Positions 1 through 8,452 are shown, numbered from the stretch's first letter. The stretch: DNA of 37,755 nt from Fimbriimonadaceae bacterium (GCA_019694835.1 JAIBBE010000240.1:1-37755), one strand, 5' to 3'. Numbers and translations are program-made. Notes: generated from the letters alone by a model not told the origin.

Positions 1-71
1 GCAATCTACCCTTCGACGAGAGCCTTGTCCCAATTCCTTGGGCCTGCGGCGATTGGAAGCGGGCGGCGAAA

Positions 72-134
72 CCCTCAACCCCTGTGCGGTCCGGTGCCAG
101 GGCGCTGAGCATTGGGAGGGGAGGGGTTTGAGGG
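72..134. repeat. Imperfect inverted repeat in the left-edge intergenic region
   Basis: The first 170 bases hold no convincing gene. CCCTCAACCCCT (72-83) and AGGGGTTTGAGGG (122-134) are inverted copies differing by one base, around a GC-rich spacer. The G-rich right half resembles the dispersed palindromes further along. It lies downstream of panD, so it could also act as a transcript-end hairpin. Confidence 0.4.
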
Positions 135-170
135 ATAAAGAGAGAGAGGCTTATTGGACCTATTCGATCA

Positions 171-533
171 TCACCCCAGGACCGAGAACGGGGTCAGGTC
201 GCGGATGATCTCGTTGTGCTCGCCGAGCAGGGCGATCTTGGGGACGATTTCTTCGTCGGTCAGGGCGAAGGCGGCGATGATGACGCGGTCGTCGGTCTTG
301 AACAGATGCGCCGCGCCCCCGTTCATCCCGATCACGCCGCGGGGACCGGAGAAGGCGTACGTTTGGATGCGCGACGTGTGGTCGACCGCCCAGATGTGGA
401 CCAGTTCGCCGTCATGGATGCCGACGTGGCGCATCAGGTCAGCGTCGATCTCGATGCTGCCCACGTAGTCGGGGTTCGTATAGGTCAGCCTCGCATGGTG
501 GAGCTTGGCTTTAAGCAACTGGAGCAGGAGCAT
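171..533 (-). CDS. panD: Aspartate 1-decarboxylase precursor
   Basis: This enzyme decarboxylates L-aspartate to beta-alanine for pantothenate and coenzyme A synthesis in the cytoplasm. It is made as a proenzyme that cleaves itself between Gly and Ser to form a pyruvoyl cofactor. Here that site is the YVGS sequence at residues 23-26. The amino-terminal KAKLHHARLT stretch, the TYAF segment and the NGGAAHL segment (family NGAAAH) all match. The length of 120 aa is usual. The ATG overlaps the 3' end of ccmF by 23 bp, so the two are probably translated from one message, although their functions are unrelated. Confidence 0.93.
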   Translation of the reverse strand: MLLLQLLKAKLHHARLTYTNPDYVGSIEIDADLMRHVGIHDGELVHIWAVDHTSRIQTYAFSGPRGVIGMNGGAAHLFKTDDRVIIAAFALTDEEIVPKIALLGEHNEIIRDLTPFSVLG

Positions 534-2913
534 CGTCGAGTTCGTGCCGCGGCGCGTCTGCGCGGACTTCGGTTTCGGGGGCGTCGGTTCGCTTCCTGAT
601 TCGGCGATACCACGCCGAGATCAGCCCACCGAGCGTCATGATACCCGCGCCGATCCAGACCAGGATCGTCAGCGGCTTGAAGAAGATCTCCACCGGCATG
701 AGCGGCTCGACGTACAGAAGCTGGATCGTGATGCTCTGGGTCGCCGCGTCCATTCGGTTCAGGGAGACGATGTAATCGGGGCCGAGGCGGGCGGGCTGGA
801 AGTCCGGGCCGCCGCCCGAGCCGACGACGATCGCGGGTTCGGCGGTGGCTTCGCCCGCCGGGCTCTTGAGCTTGATCTTGGCGAGGAACTTCGTGCCCGC
901 GATGCCCGCCTCACCCTCGCGCCGGAACGATTCGTAGGTGATTTGGGTGTCCTCGAACAGCTTGGACTCGCCCTTTTTGAACTCGACCTCGTCGGTCGCT
1001 TCGATTGACATCGGGTGGAGGGTGAAGTAGACGTCGTAAAGGGGGGTGCCATGGATGTACGGCCACACCATCGTCTGCGGCTCCTGGTCGGGCCGCTCGA
1101 TCATGTAGTAGCCGGGCTTGGCGGTGAACTTGTCGCGCTGGCCTTCGACTTGGAATTCGACGGTGTTGTTGCGGTCGTTGAAGTCGCGGGCATCGGTGGG
1201 TTCTTTGTACGAGACCCGGTAGCCGAGCCCTTCGGCAGGGCGACCCTCCTGGACGATGATTTGGGCTTTCTGCTCGAATCCGCGCGAAACGATGAGGCCG
1301 AGCACGGCGACGGCGACGCCCAGGTGCGAGAGGTAGGAACCCAGCGACGGCAGAGCCCGCCGCCAAAGCTCGACCATGCGCCAGATGCTGGCGGTGATGG
1401 TGAAGAGGCAGGTCCACGCGAGGAAGAAGATCCACGGCCCCATGCTGACTTCGCGGCCGAGCAGTTTCACCTTCGATTCGGGATCCAGCCTCGCACCGAT
1501 GTCGGGGAACTTCGCCCAAATCATGAAGAGCCCGACGACGCCGAGCGAGATCAGGAAAACGTTCAGAACTTTGAGGACGACCTGCCCCAATCCGAGCTTG
1601 CGCCAGCCGATGAACGGCGCGCACGCCATGAGGATCATCAGCGGGATGAACAGCCAGGAGACGACTTGGTGGTAGAGCCCTTCCTCCACGACCTTGGGCT
1701 TCTGGCCCATCAGCGACATCACGAACGGCACGCTCATCCCGAACGCGCAGCAGACGCCGAGTCCGGTCAGCAGCCAGATTCCCGCCGCATAGAACGAGCC
1801 GCGATCGAAGCCCTTGGTCTCAGGTGTCGGAGCTTCATTCCTGGCTTCCCTTCGGGCCTGAAGGGTCCGCCAAATCCACAAGCCGCCGAAGCTCAGAATC
1901 GCCACCGAACCCAGTCCAATGAGCAGCCACAACGCCGTGCGGTTCATCTTCGCAAAGCTGTGGACGCTGGTGTCCTGAAGGAACCCGGAGCGGGTCAGGA
2001 AGGTCCCGTAGATGAACGCGAGAAAGGGGGTCGCCCCGAGCAGGACGTTGAGCAAGTGCCAGCGCTTCTTGGCGAGTTGGACGAAAATGCCATGCACGAA
2101 CGCGATCGCCATGACCCAAGGCACGAAACTTACGTTTTCGACCGGATCCCACATCCAGAACCCGCCCCAGCCGAGGGTTTCGTAGGCCCAGAACCCGCCC
2201 ATGCACAGGCCAATGCCCACCAGGGTAAGCGAGATGATCCCCCAAGGACGGACCCGCGCAATCCAGGAATCGTAGTCCTTGGTGACCAGCGCCGCGAACG
2301 CCCAGCAGAACAGGACGGTGAGCGACCCAAAGCCGAGAAAGATCGTCGGCGGATGGATGGTGACCCAATAGTTCAGTAGTGAAGGCGCGAGGCCTTGGCC
2401 GGACGGGGGGACGAGGAACTTGCCGTCGAGAGCCTGGATGTTGAACGGCGACTCGTAGGCGAGAATGCCGCCGAGCGAAGCCAGAAAGAGCGCGTAAGGA
2501 ATGGTGAACCAGCGCCGATAGGCACCCGTCGCTCGCATCGCGAGCATCCCAAACAGAGCCGAGCAAGTTGCCCAGAGCAGGAAACTGCCTTCCTGACCAC
2601 CCCAGATCGCGGCGACTTTGTACTTGAGCTCTACATCGGCCTCAGAGTGGGCGAAAACGTAGGTGTATTGGTACTGGTCGCGAACGAACAGGGTGCCGAG
2701 GCAGATGATCGCGATGAAGAACGCGGAACCACCAGCGACAAAAGTCGGTGTGGCGAAGCGGGCAAGCGAAGGCTTTCGGCCCGACAGGAGGCTCAGCAGG
2801 AAACTGGACAGACACAGGGCAATGGCCGCATAGATCGACCAACGTCCCAAATCACCGACCCAAAAGCTCCACGGCTGTGCCGGGGGCCAATCGATCGCCG
2901 GAGGTGACTCCAT
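511..2913 (-). CDS. ccmF: Cytochrome c-type biogenesis protein CcmF (haem lyase core)
   Basis: CcmF is the integral membrane core of the System I cytochrome c maturation machine. It takes haem from CcmE and joins it to apocytochrome cysteines on the outer face of the inner membrane. The 800-aa protein is highly hydrophobic, with many membrane segments. Diagnostic motifs are WGGQEGS (104-110), NYWVTIHPPTIFLG (181-194) and the tryptophan-rich WWD haem-handling motif LGWGGFWMWDP (247-257). A large extracytoplasmic domain lies between about residues 540 and 735, ahead of the last membrane segment. It follows ccmE by 3 bp and ends inside panD. No ccmA-D, G or H is in the window. Confidence 0.96.
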   Translation of the reverse strand: MESPPAIDWPPAQPWSFWVGDLGRWSIYAAIALCLSSFLLSLLSGRKPSLARFATPTFVAGGSAFFIAIICLGTLFVRDQYQYTYVFAHSEADVELKYKVAAIWGGQEGSFLLWATCSALFGMLAMRATGAYRRWFTIPYALFLASLGGILAYESPFNIQALDGKFLVPPSGQGLAPSLLNYWVTIHPPTIFLGFGSLTVLFCWAFAALVTKDYDSWIARVRPWGIISLTLVGIGLCMGGFWAYETLGWGGFWMWDPVENVSFVPWVMAIAFVHGIFVQLAKKRWHLLNVLLGATPFLAFIYGTFLTRSGFLQDTSVHSFAKMNRTALWLLIGLGSVAILSFGGLWIWRTLQARREARNEAPTPETKGFDRGSFYAAGIWLLTGLGVCCAFGMSVPFVMSLMGQKPKVVEEGLYHQVVSWLFIPLMILMACAPFIGWRKLGLGQVVLKVLNVFLISLGVVGLFMIWAKFPDIGARLDPESKVKLLGREVSMGPWIFFLAWTCLFTITASIWRMVELWRRALPSLGSYLSHLGVAVAVLGLIVSRGFEQKAQIIVQEGRPAEGLGYRVSYKEPTDARDFNDRNNTVEFQVEGQRDKFTAKPGYYMIERPDQEPQTMVWPYIHGTPLYDVYFTLHPMSIEATDEVEFKKGESKLFEDTQITYESFRREGEAGIAGTKFLAKIKLKSPAGEATAEPAIVVGSGGGPDFQPARLGPDYIVSLNRMDAATQSITIQLLYVEPLMPVEIFFKPLTILVWIGAGIMTLGGLISAWYRRIRKRTDAPETEVRADAPRHELDDAPAPVA

Positions 2914-2916
2914 CCG

Positions 2917-3294
2917 CTAGGAACTCTTGTCGGTGCTCTCGTACTTGGACGGGCACTTGATCAAGAGCTTCGTGGCGTGGAACTCGTCTCCCTTCATTCC
3001 GCCGACGGCCACGACTTTGGTTGCCTCGCCCATATTGGCTGGCTGGGCTCCGTGGTAGACGACGTTGATCTGGTCGCCTTTTTCGTCGGTGAGTTTGAAG
3101 CGAACTTCGCCGTCACGGGGTCGACTGACAAGGGTTGTTTTGTCGAGGTCGCCGCTGACATGAAGGTTGGACCCCTGTGCCGTCTTGGCTTCCGCGATGG
3201 TCACGTACGGACTCGCGTTCGAGAGGAAGGCGAAGATCATGGCCGAGAGGCCACCAACGGCCAGCAACGTGGCAATTACAGCGCCTATTTTCAT
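2917..3294 (-). CDS. ccmE: Haem chaperone CcmE, cysteine-type (CxxxY)
   Basis: CcmE binds haem covalently in the periplasm and carries it to CcmF. The 125-aa protein has one amino-terminal membrane anchor (about residues 4-24) and the CcmE beta-barrel, including VVYHG (78-82) and the FHATKLLIKC segment. In most CcmE proteins the haem-binding motif is HxxxY. Here the aligned residues are C114-P-S-K-Y118, the CxxxY form described from some sulfate reducers and archaea. I chose ATG at 3294 rather than TTG at 3315, because a TACAAT -10 box occupies the upstream codons and the protein then begins MKIGAV followed by the anchor. Confidence 0.93.
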   Translation of the reverse strand: MKIGAVIATLLAVGGLSAMIFAFLSNASPYVTIAEAKTAQGSNLHVSGDLDKTTLVSRPRDGEVRFKLTDEKGDQINVVYHGAQPANMGEATKVVAVGGMKGDEFHATKLLIKCPSKYESTDKSS

Positions 3295-3303
3295 TTCAGT
3301 TCT

Positions 3304-3309
3304 ATTGTA
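3304..3309 (-). promoter_or_regulatory. TACAAT -10 box for ccmE-ccmF-panD
   Basis: Read on the minus strand the box is TACAAT, 9 bp before the ccmE ATG. Transcription would start within a few bases of the start codon, giving an almost leaderless message. No clear -35 element is visible. Confidence 0.5.
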
Positions 3310-3348
3310 CGCCAACCTCGGGCACTACGGCACTCCGCAGGCGTTAGA

Positions 3349-3354
3349 TACAAT
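3349..3354 (+). promoter_or_regulatory. TACAAT -10 box, divergent from the ccmE promoter
   Basis: TACAAT lies 4 bp before the ATG at 3359 and 10 bp before an in-frame second ATG at 3365. With initiation about 7 bp after the box, the transcript would be leaderless or would start at the second ATG. It faces away from the ccmE box, about 40 bp apart. Confidence 0.5.
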
Positions 3355-3358
3355 AGCG

Positions 3359-3925
3359 ATGCTGATGATCAAGTTGCGTTTTCTGTGGATTGGGGCGGCT
3401 CTGGCCGCAAGTGCCTTGGCGATGGGCCAGCCAGCGACCCCTGCGCAGCGCGGAACGGTGCAGCCGTCCGCCGATTACGGCACCCTCCACCTGCAAACGA
3501 AACTGGGGAGTTTCAAGTTGCTGGACGGCCAAGGCCGGGTGGAAATCTCATTCACCGGCACGATACTCTTGAACAAGGCAGACGGCAAGGTCGAGATTTC
3601 GGGCAAGCTCCGAAAAGAGTTCGAAGGCAACGGTCGTGTGGTCTATTCCGGGACGGGCAAGGTCGTCGTCACCGGCAAGTGGCGCGGCATCCAGTGGTTT
3701 GGTCGCGACATGACGGCGGTTTGGTACGGCGCGGGAGCGGCGCGCTTGGCTGGCGAGTTCGACAAAGACCTCAACACGGGCAAATTCTGGTACGACGATC
3801 CCACCAAGAAGGAAGACTGGAGCGCGACCGGCACCTTCACGATTACGTTGCCTAACCGCTACGCGCAGCCCGACGTCAAGCCCATCGAACGCGGCAAGCA
3901 GCCACCCCCCAAGAAGGGCGGCTAG
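3359..3925 (+). CDS. Exported protein of unknown function
   Basis: The predicted 188-aa product begins with a signal peptide (basic start, hydrophobic core about residues 7-20, cleavage after SALA). The mature part is rich in glycine and beta-strand-like alternation, with repeated short phrases such as GKVEISGKL and GKVVVTGKW. It ends in a proline/lysine-rich tail. I recognise no catalytic motif. The alternating pattern suggests a small beta-sheet secreted protein. The start is set by the signal peptide and the adjacent TACAAT box. The next gene begins 10 bp downstream, so they are probably co-transcribed. Confidence 0.72.
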   Translation: MLMIKLRFLWIGAALAASALAMGQPATPAQRGTVQPSADYGTLHLQTKLGSFKLLDGQGRVEISFTGTILLNKADGKVEISGKLRKEFEGNGRVVYSGTGKVVVTGKWRGIQWFGRDMTAVWYGAGAARLAGEFDKDLNTGKFWYDDPTKKEDWSATGTFTITLPNRYAQPDVKPIERGKQPPPKKGG

Positions 3926-3935
3926 AGACCTTGCC

Positions 3936-4697
3936 GTGCTGACCCAGACGTTTTGTCACGTTCCCGGAATTGGCAAGCGCACCGAAAAGGCGCTTTGGAC
4001 CCAAGGTTGCCGGGACTGGGATGCGTTGCTTTCGGAGCCGGACACCTTCTCCTATGGCTCCGCTAGCCGAACCCTCGCGAGGAAGGTCATCGAAGAAAGC
4101 AAAGGTGCTCTCGATGAGGGCCGCTATCAGTATTTCGCGGAATCGTTGCGAGCCAGCGAGACGTGGCGGGCCTGGGAGCAGTTCCGCGACTCCTGCGTGT
4201 ACCTGGATATCGAGACGGACGGCTCCAATAACCGCGACAACGTCACGATGATCGGGCTCTATGACGGCAAGGAGTTCAAGTGTCTGATCAAGGGGCAGGA
4301 CCTCGAGAACTTCCGTGACGTGATCTCGCACTACGCGATGGTCGTCACGTTTTTTGGGACCGGCTTCGACCTGCCGGTGCTTGAGAAGCGCTTCCGAGGC
4401 TTCCGGTTCGACCAGATTCACCTCGATCTGTGCCCAACTCTCAAGAAGCTGGGCATCAGAGGCGGGCTCAAGAAGATCGAGCGGCAACTCGGACTGCAGC
4501 GCGAAGAAGGCATCGACGGCTTGACCGGGTGGGATGCGGTGCAGCTTTGGCGGCGCTACCTGCGCGGTGACGAGAAGGCTCTGGACACCCTCATTGCCTA
4601 CAACCGAGCCGACGTCGTCAACATGGAACCGATTGCGGAATATCTTTATCGCGAAATGAAGCGAGAAACCGTGGGCGACCAACTCGTCCTGTTCTGA
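3936..4697 (+). CDS. YprB-like ribonuclease H-fold exonuclease
   Basis: The carboxy-terminal two thirds (about residues 87-245) is an RNase H-like 3'-5' exonuclease domain of the YprB type. The three DEDD-style acidic motifs are visible: YLDIETDG with D91 and E93, FFGTGFDLPVL with D145, and YNRADVVN with D226. The amino-terminal 60 residues include HVPGIGKRTEKALW, which resembles a helix-hairpin-helix nucleic-acid-binding loop. It probably degrades or processes DNA or RNA in the cytoplasm; the substrate is not evident. The start is GTG at 3936, just after the preceding stop, and the length of 253 aa fits the family. The next gene follows after 3 bp. Confidence 0.85.
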   Translation: MLTQTFCHVPGIGKRTEKALWTQGCRDWDALLSEPDTFSYGSASRTLARKVIEESKGALDEGRYQYFAESLRASETWRAWEQFRDSCVYLDIETDGSNNRDNVTMIGLYDGKEFKCLIKGQDLENFRDVISHYAMVVTFFGTGFDLPVLEKRFRGFRFDQIHLDLCPTLKKLGIRGGLKKIERQLGLQREEGIDGLTGWDAVQLWRRYLRGDEKALDTLIAYNRADVVNMEPIAEYLYREMKRETVGDQLVLF

Positions 4698-4700
4698 GGA

Positions 4701-5924
4701 ATGAAGCCTGACCTCATCATCGTCACCGACTACGCCCATGTGAGCGGCGGTGCCGAAAAGGTGGGAATCGTCAGCGCCAAAGGCCTCGCCCAACGCGGGT
4801 ACCGGGTGACGCTCTTCTCCTGTGCTGGGCCGATTGATGACGAGCTTGCCGCGACACCGGGAGTCGAGGTCGTTACCGCCTACGATCGCTATTCCTACCA
4901 CGATCTGGGACGAATCAAGCGCCGCACGCAGGGGGCTTGGAACAAGGAGACTGAGGCAAAGTTCGCATCGGTGCTGTCGGGTCGAGATCCTTATCGGACC
5001 ATCGTGCATGTCCACTCCTGGCGCGATCAGTTGACATCGAGCATCTTCCAGCCTTTGCAGTCGTTCGCGGCCCCCGTTGTCATGACCGTCCACGACTACG
5101 GTCTCGCCTGTCCGATGGGCGGGTTCTATGACTATCGGCTGAACCATGCCTGTCGCTTGACCGGTGGTTCCCAGGCCTGCATGCTGCGCAACTGCATCCA
5201 AGCCCGGATGGAGTTCAAGCTTTGGTACTTCTGGAAATACCGCCTGATGTTGCGCCGAGCCCATGTACGGGAGCGAGTTGACCGGTTTTTGTTCGTTTCG
5301 GACTTTGCGCGACGCCATCTCGTCGACTACTTGCCTGCGGCGACACCTCAACAAGTGCTTGATAACCCCATCGAAGTCACTCAGAAGCCTTTTTCGCCCC
5401 GCGAGACCGGGGCGCCGTTCACGTATCTCGGTCGACTCACGGCCGAAAAAGACCCGGTGACCTTTGCGCTCGCGGCGAAGCAGATCGGTGTCAGACCGCT
5501 CTTCGTCGGTAGCGGCGCGCTAGAGTCTGCGGTTCGCGAGGCCAATCCGGAGGCTGAAGTTACGGGATGGGTCGGGGGTGACGTGGTCCAGGCCAAACTC
5601 GCCAACGCGCGGGCGCTCGTTTTTCCGTCCCGATGGTATGAGGCTCAGCCCCTCGTCATCCTCGAGGCCCTTGCCAATGGGGTGCCCTGCCTGGTCTCCG
5701 ACGCGAGCGCGGCGCGAGAGATGATCAGCGAGGGAGTCAACGGGCTCGTTTTCCGCGCGGGTGACGTTGAGGATTGCGCGGCGAAGCTCCGAGAATTAAG
5801 TTCGGACGATCTTGACGAGCGAATGGGACGAGCTGCCTACGAAGGTTATTGGGCCGAACCCAAGACCCTTGACCGGCATCTCGCCGCCTTGGAAACTGTT
5901 TACGAAGAGCTGCTGCGCCCATGA
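4701..5924 (+). CDS. Glycosyltransferase family 4 (GT-B fold)
   Basis: This cytoplasmic sugar transferase probably acts in exopolysaccharide repeat-unit assembly. Residues 1-30 form the Rossmann-like acceptor domain with a GGAEK motif near the front. The carboxy-terminal donor domain has LGRLTAEKDP, LFVGSGALE and the EAQPLVILEALANGVPCLVS segment, whose E-x7-E-like spacing contacts the nucleotide sugar in this family. A cysteine-rich middle part (about residues 135-175) is unusual. GAGGA overlaps the previous stop and precedes the ATG. Its stop overlaps the next gene by ATGA. Donor and acceptor sugars cannot be read from sequence. Confidence 0.9.
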   Translation: MKPDLIIVTDYAHVSGGAEKVGIVSAKGLAQRGYRVTLFSCAGPIDDELAATPGVEVVTAYDRYSYHDLGRIKRRTQGAWNKETEAKFASVLSGRDPYRTIVHVHSWRDQLTSSIFQPLQSFAAPVVMTVHDYGLACPMGGFYDYRLNHACRLTGGSQACMLRNCIQARMEFKLWYFWKYRLMLRRAHVRERVDRFLFVSDFARRHLVDYLPAATPQQVLDNPIEVTQKPFSPRETGAPFTYLGRLTAEKDPVTFALAAKQIGVRPLFVGSGALESAVREANPEAEVTGWVGGDVVQAKLANARALVFPSRWYEAQPLVILEALANGVPCLVSDASAAREMISEGVNGLVFRAGDVEDCAAKLRELSSDDLDERMGRAAYEGYWAEPKTLDRHLAALETVYEELLRP

Positions 5925-7081
5925 AACTCGGAGTCATCGCCCACAGCATCGAAACGGCCGAGGACTACCGGAAAGCGGGCATCGCCCGCTACACGACAGC
6001 CATTATCGACGCCTTCTGCGACCTGGCGGCCGACGAGTTTCATGTCTTTATGATGCCGGACGCCCCGGTGCCGGAAAAATGGAGCAGGGCCAAGAACGTC
6101 GTCATCCACCGGATCTGGCGGCGCTACCAAAAATGGATGCAGTTCCCGGCTTCGATCGCCATTCGGTCGACGGGGGCGAAATGGTCCTTCTCGCCTTCTT
6201 TTCGCCCGCCCTGCCGATTCATTCCCTCGCTGCCTTTCGTGAAGCGAAGCGTGATGATCCACGACCTGTTCCCGCTTACCCATCCCCATTTCTTCAACGA
6301 TGAGACGCGGGGATACTTCGACGCCGTTTTGCCCGATGCGTGCAACAATGCGGAGTTGCTGTTTGCCAATTCTGAGTCGACGAAATCCGAGATTCTCCGG
6401 CTGTTTGGCGGCAACGCGGACCGGATCGTCGTAACCCCGCTCGGGCCAGGCAATGTGATCGAGCAGCGCCCCTATGAGGAGATTTCCGGGGCCGAATTGG
6501 AGTCGGCGGGAGTGCCTTTCAAGCGCTTCTTCTTCACCCTCAGCACGATTGAGCCTCGCAAGAATTTGCCCAAACTGATCCAGGGCTTGGCCATCCTTCG
6601 CGAGAATGCAGAGTTCGGCGACGTAGGTTTGGCCATTGGCGGTGGCAAGGGCTGGCTGTACGAGGAGGTCTTTGCCGAGGTCGAACGGCTGGGCTTGCAG
6701 GACGCCGTGGCGTTTCTTGGCTACGTGAAGACTGAAGCATTGCCCGCGCTGTTTGGTCGATGCGAGGCCTACGTCTGCGCTTCATTGACCGAAGGGTTCG
6801 GCATGCCGGTGCTGGAAGCCATGATCGCGGGGTCGCCGATTGTCAGTTCCAATGGCGGATCGCTGCCAGAGGTCGGCGGCGACATCGCGATCTACTTCGA
6901 CCCGCTCAATCCCGAGGACATCGCCCGTGCCCTCGGCGAATGTCTTCGTTCACCGGCCGAGCGTGAGGTTTGGAGCCAGAAGTCGCTCGAACGGGCACGG
7001 CTGTTCTCGTGGGAGAAGACCGCGCGGATGACGGTTGACGCTCTGCGGGGAGCATCCATCCGTGGGAGGATGGATGCATAG
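5921..7081 (+). CDS. Glycosyltransferase family 4, carboxy end supplied by a repeat
   Basis: The product is a 386-aa GT-B transferase in the exopolysaccharide block. Family features include KAGIARYTTAI near the start, FTLSTIEPRKN in the linker, GGGKGW, and ASLTEGFGMPVLEAM for nucleotide-sugar binding. It resembles the protein starting at 7280 throughout, so the two are probably paralogues. It starts by ATGA overlap with the gene before. The last ten or so codons (ASIRGRMDA) and the TAG stop lie inside a D-type palindromic repeat (7052-7082), so the natural carboxy terminus may have been replaced. Confidence 0.9.
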   Translation: MKLGVIAHSIETAEDYRKAGIARYTTAIIDAFCDLAADEFHVFMMPDAPVPEKWSRAKNVVIHRIWRRYQKWMQFPASIAIRSTGAKWSFSPSFRPPCRFIPSLPFVKRSVMIHDLFPLTHPHFFNDETRGYFDAVLPDACNNAELLFANSESTKSEILRLFGGNADRIVVTPLGPGNVIEQRPYEEISGAELESAGVPFKRFFFTLSTIEPRKNLPKLIQGLAILRENAEFGDVGLAIGGGKGWLYEEVFAEVERLGLQDAVAFLGYVKTEALPALFGRCEAYVCASLTEGFGMPVLEAMIAGSPIVSSNGGSLPEVGGDIAIYFDPLNPEDIARALGECLRSPAEREVWSQKSLERARLFSWEKTARMTVDALRGASIRGRMDA

Positions 7082-7082
7082 G
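7052..7082. repeat. D repeat, copy 1 (overlaps a gene end)
   Basis: GCATCCATCC and GGATGGATGC arms form a hairpin around a short GTGGGA centre, followed by ATAGG. It codes for the last residues and the stop of the upstream glycosyltransferase. Confidence 0.85.
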
Positions 7083-7119
7083 GGTTTGAGTGGTGGAGGC
7101 CAAGTTTTGTGGCTGGCGG

Positions 7120-7150
7120 GCATCCATCCGTGGGAGGATGGATGCATAGG
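7120..7150. repeat. D repeat, copy 2
   Basis: This is identical to copy 1 over the hairpin and the ATAGG tail, in the same orientation and 68 bp downstream. A third copy with one centre change lies at 37424-37453. Confidence 0.85.
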
Positions 7151-7177
7151 CACTCGGGGCGATCTCGCATGCGTCCC

Positions 7178-7255
7178 ACTGTACCGCTGGCATCCTGCCG
7201 GCACCGCACACGGAGGAACTTCACGGGGAAGCCGGCAGGATGCCAGCGGTACAGT
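7178..7255. repeat. C repeat as a perfect 25-bp inverted pair
   Basis: The arms at 7178-7202 and 7231-7255 are exact reverse complements, with the core TACCGCTGGCATCCTGCC, around a 28-nt spacer. The same core appears in forward orientation inside the Hsp70-like and GrpE-like genes. The hairpin lies 24 bp before the next glycosyltransferase start and could attenuate or protect the transcript. Confidence 0.88.
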
Positions 7256-7279
7256 CGGGGCTTTCCTTTTGAGGGGATC

Positions 7280-8452
7280 ATGAGGGCCGGAATCGGTGCG
7301 GTGGGGCTTCCGGCTGGCGCGGATTTCCGGAAGGCGGGGACGGCCCGATATGCCTTCCAGATCATCGAAGGGCTAGCGACTGCTGACCCCGAATCCGAGT
7401 TCCATGTCTACGTCGCCCATGACTTCCCACGTCCGTCTGAGTGGCATCAGCCGAACATCATCCTGCACCCCGTCACGAAGTATCGTGCGCACTGGGCCTT
7501 GGGCGGGATGAAGGCGAAAGTCGCGGGCTATGACCTTTGGTTTGCCCCCGTTTACGAGGTCAATCGCGCTTCCTGGGTGCCTCAATGCGCGATGATCCAC
7601 GACCTTTTTCCGCTCACGAATCCCGAGTGGTTCTCGGAGCCGGATCTGAGTCGCGCCCGGGAGGCCATTGATCGATCCTGCCGCAAGGCCAAACTCCTGC
7701 TAGCCAACAGCGAGGACACCAAGCAGCGCATTCTCGAGCGCTATGGCGGAAAGCCCGACCGGATCGTGGTCACTCCGCTTGGTCCGGGCAACGTTGAGCC
7801 TGCAATCCCAGCGAGTCGGGTGTCGGATCGGGAGTTGTTCGCGACGGGCATTCCAGAGCGCACGGGACTCGATGCGGGGAGATCGGAAAGTTCGCCAGAT
7901 TGGCGTCCCATGCCACCTGCTCCTTACGTGTTCACCCTCGGCACGCTTGAACCGAGGAAGAACATCCCGGCGCTGATCGAGGCTTTCGCTCTCGTCAAGC
8001 AAGAACGGCCCGACCTGATCCTTGCGATCGGCGGCGGTAAGGGTTGGGGTGAGGGGCCGATTTTCGAGCAGGTGCAACGCCTCGGTTTGGTCGATTCGGT
8101 CGTCTTTCTCGGCTACGTCAAAGACGCTGACCTGCCCAAGCTCTTTGCCCGCTCGGAGTGCTTTGCTATGGCTTCGCTCGCCGAAGGATTCGGAATCCCC
8201 GTCCTCGAAGCGATGCACTATGGGGCTCCGGTCGCCTGCAGCGACCTCGGCGCGCTGCGCGAAGTCTGCGGCGACCTTGCCGTATACTTCGACCCCAGTA
8301 ATCCGCGTTCCATTGCCCAGAGCCTTCTCAATCGGCTAGATGGGGACCGGCAAGGGGTTATCGAAGCAGGATTTGCGCGCGCTCAAACGTTCACATGGCA
8401 GAAAACAGCAACACTGACCCTCGAGGCGATGAAGAAGTTTCTGGCCAGGTGA
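7280..8452 (+). CDS. Glycosyltransferase family 4 (paralogue of the preceding one)
   Basis: This is a GT-B fold sugar transferase of about 390 aa. Motifs are KAGTARYAFQI near the start, CAMIHDLFPLTNPEWF, FTLGTLEPRKNIP, GGGKGW and ASLAEGFGIPVLEAM. An insertion-like segment (about residues 195-215, RTGLDAGRSESSPDWR) separates the two halves and is absent from its paralogue. I chose ATG at 7280 because GAGGGG precedes it and the upstream open frame is made of repeat sequence. The 3' end overlaps the flippase frame by 58 bp if that gene starts at 8395. Confidence 0.88.
   Translation: MRAGIGAVGLPAGADFRKAGTARYAFQIIEGLATADPESEFHVYVAHDFPRPSEWHQPNIILHPVTKYRAHWALGGMKAKVAGYDLWFAPVYEVNRASWVPQCAMIHDLFPLTNPEWFSEPDLSRAREAIDRSCRKAKLLLANSEDTKQRILERYGGKPDRIVVTPLGPGNVEPAIPASRVSDRELFATGIPERTGLDAGRSESSPDWRPMPPAPYVFTLGTLEPRKNIPALIEAFALVKQERPDLILAIGGGKGWGEGPIFEQVQRLGLVDSVVFLGYVKDADLPKLFARSECFAMASLAEGFGIPVLEAMHYGAPVACSDLGALREVCGDLAVYFDPSNPRSIAQSLLNRLDGDRQGVIEAGFARAQTFTWQKTATLTLEAMKKFLAR

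Noticed and set aside
1015..2379. Long open frame on the plus strand opposite ccmF
   Set aside because: It is antisense to a gene with full family motifs; its translation is charged, low-complexity and matches no fold.
3876..5354. Open frame of nearly 500 codons on the minus strand
   Set aside because: It spans two well-supported plus-strand genes (exonuclease and glycosyltransferase); a by-product of GC-rich codon use.
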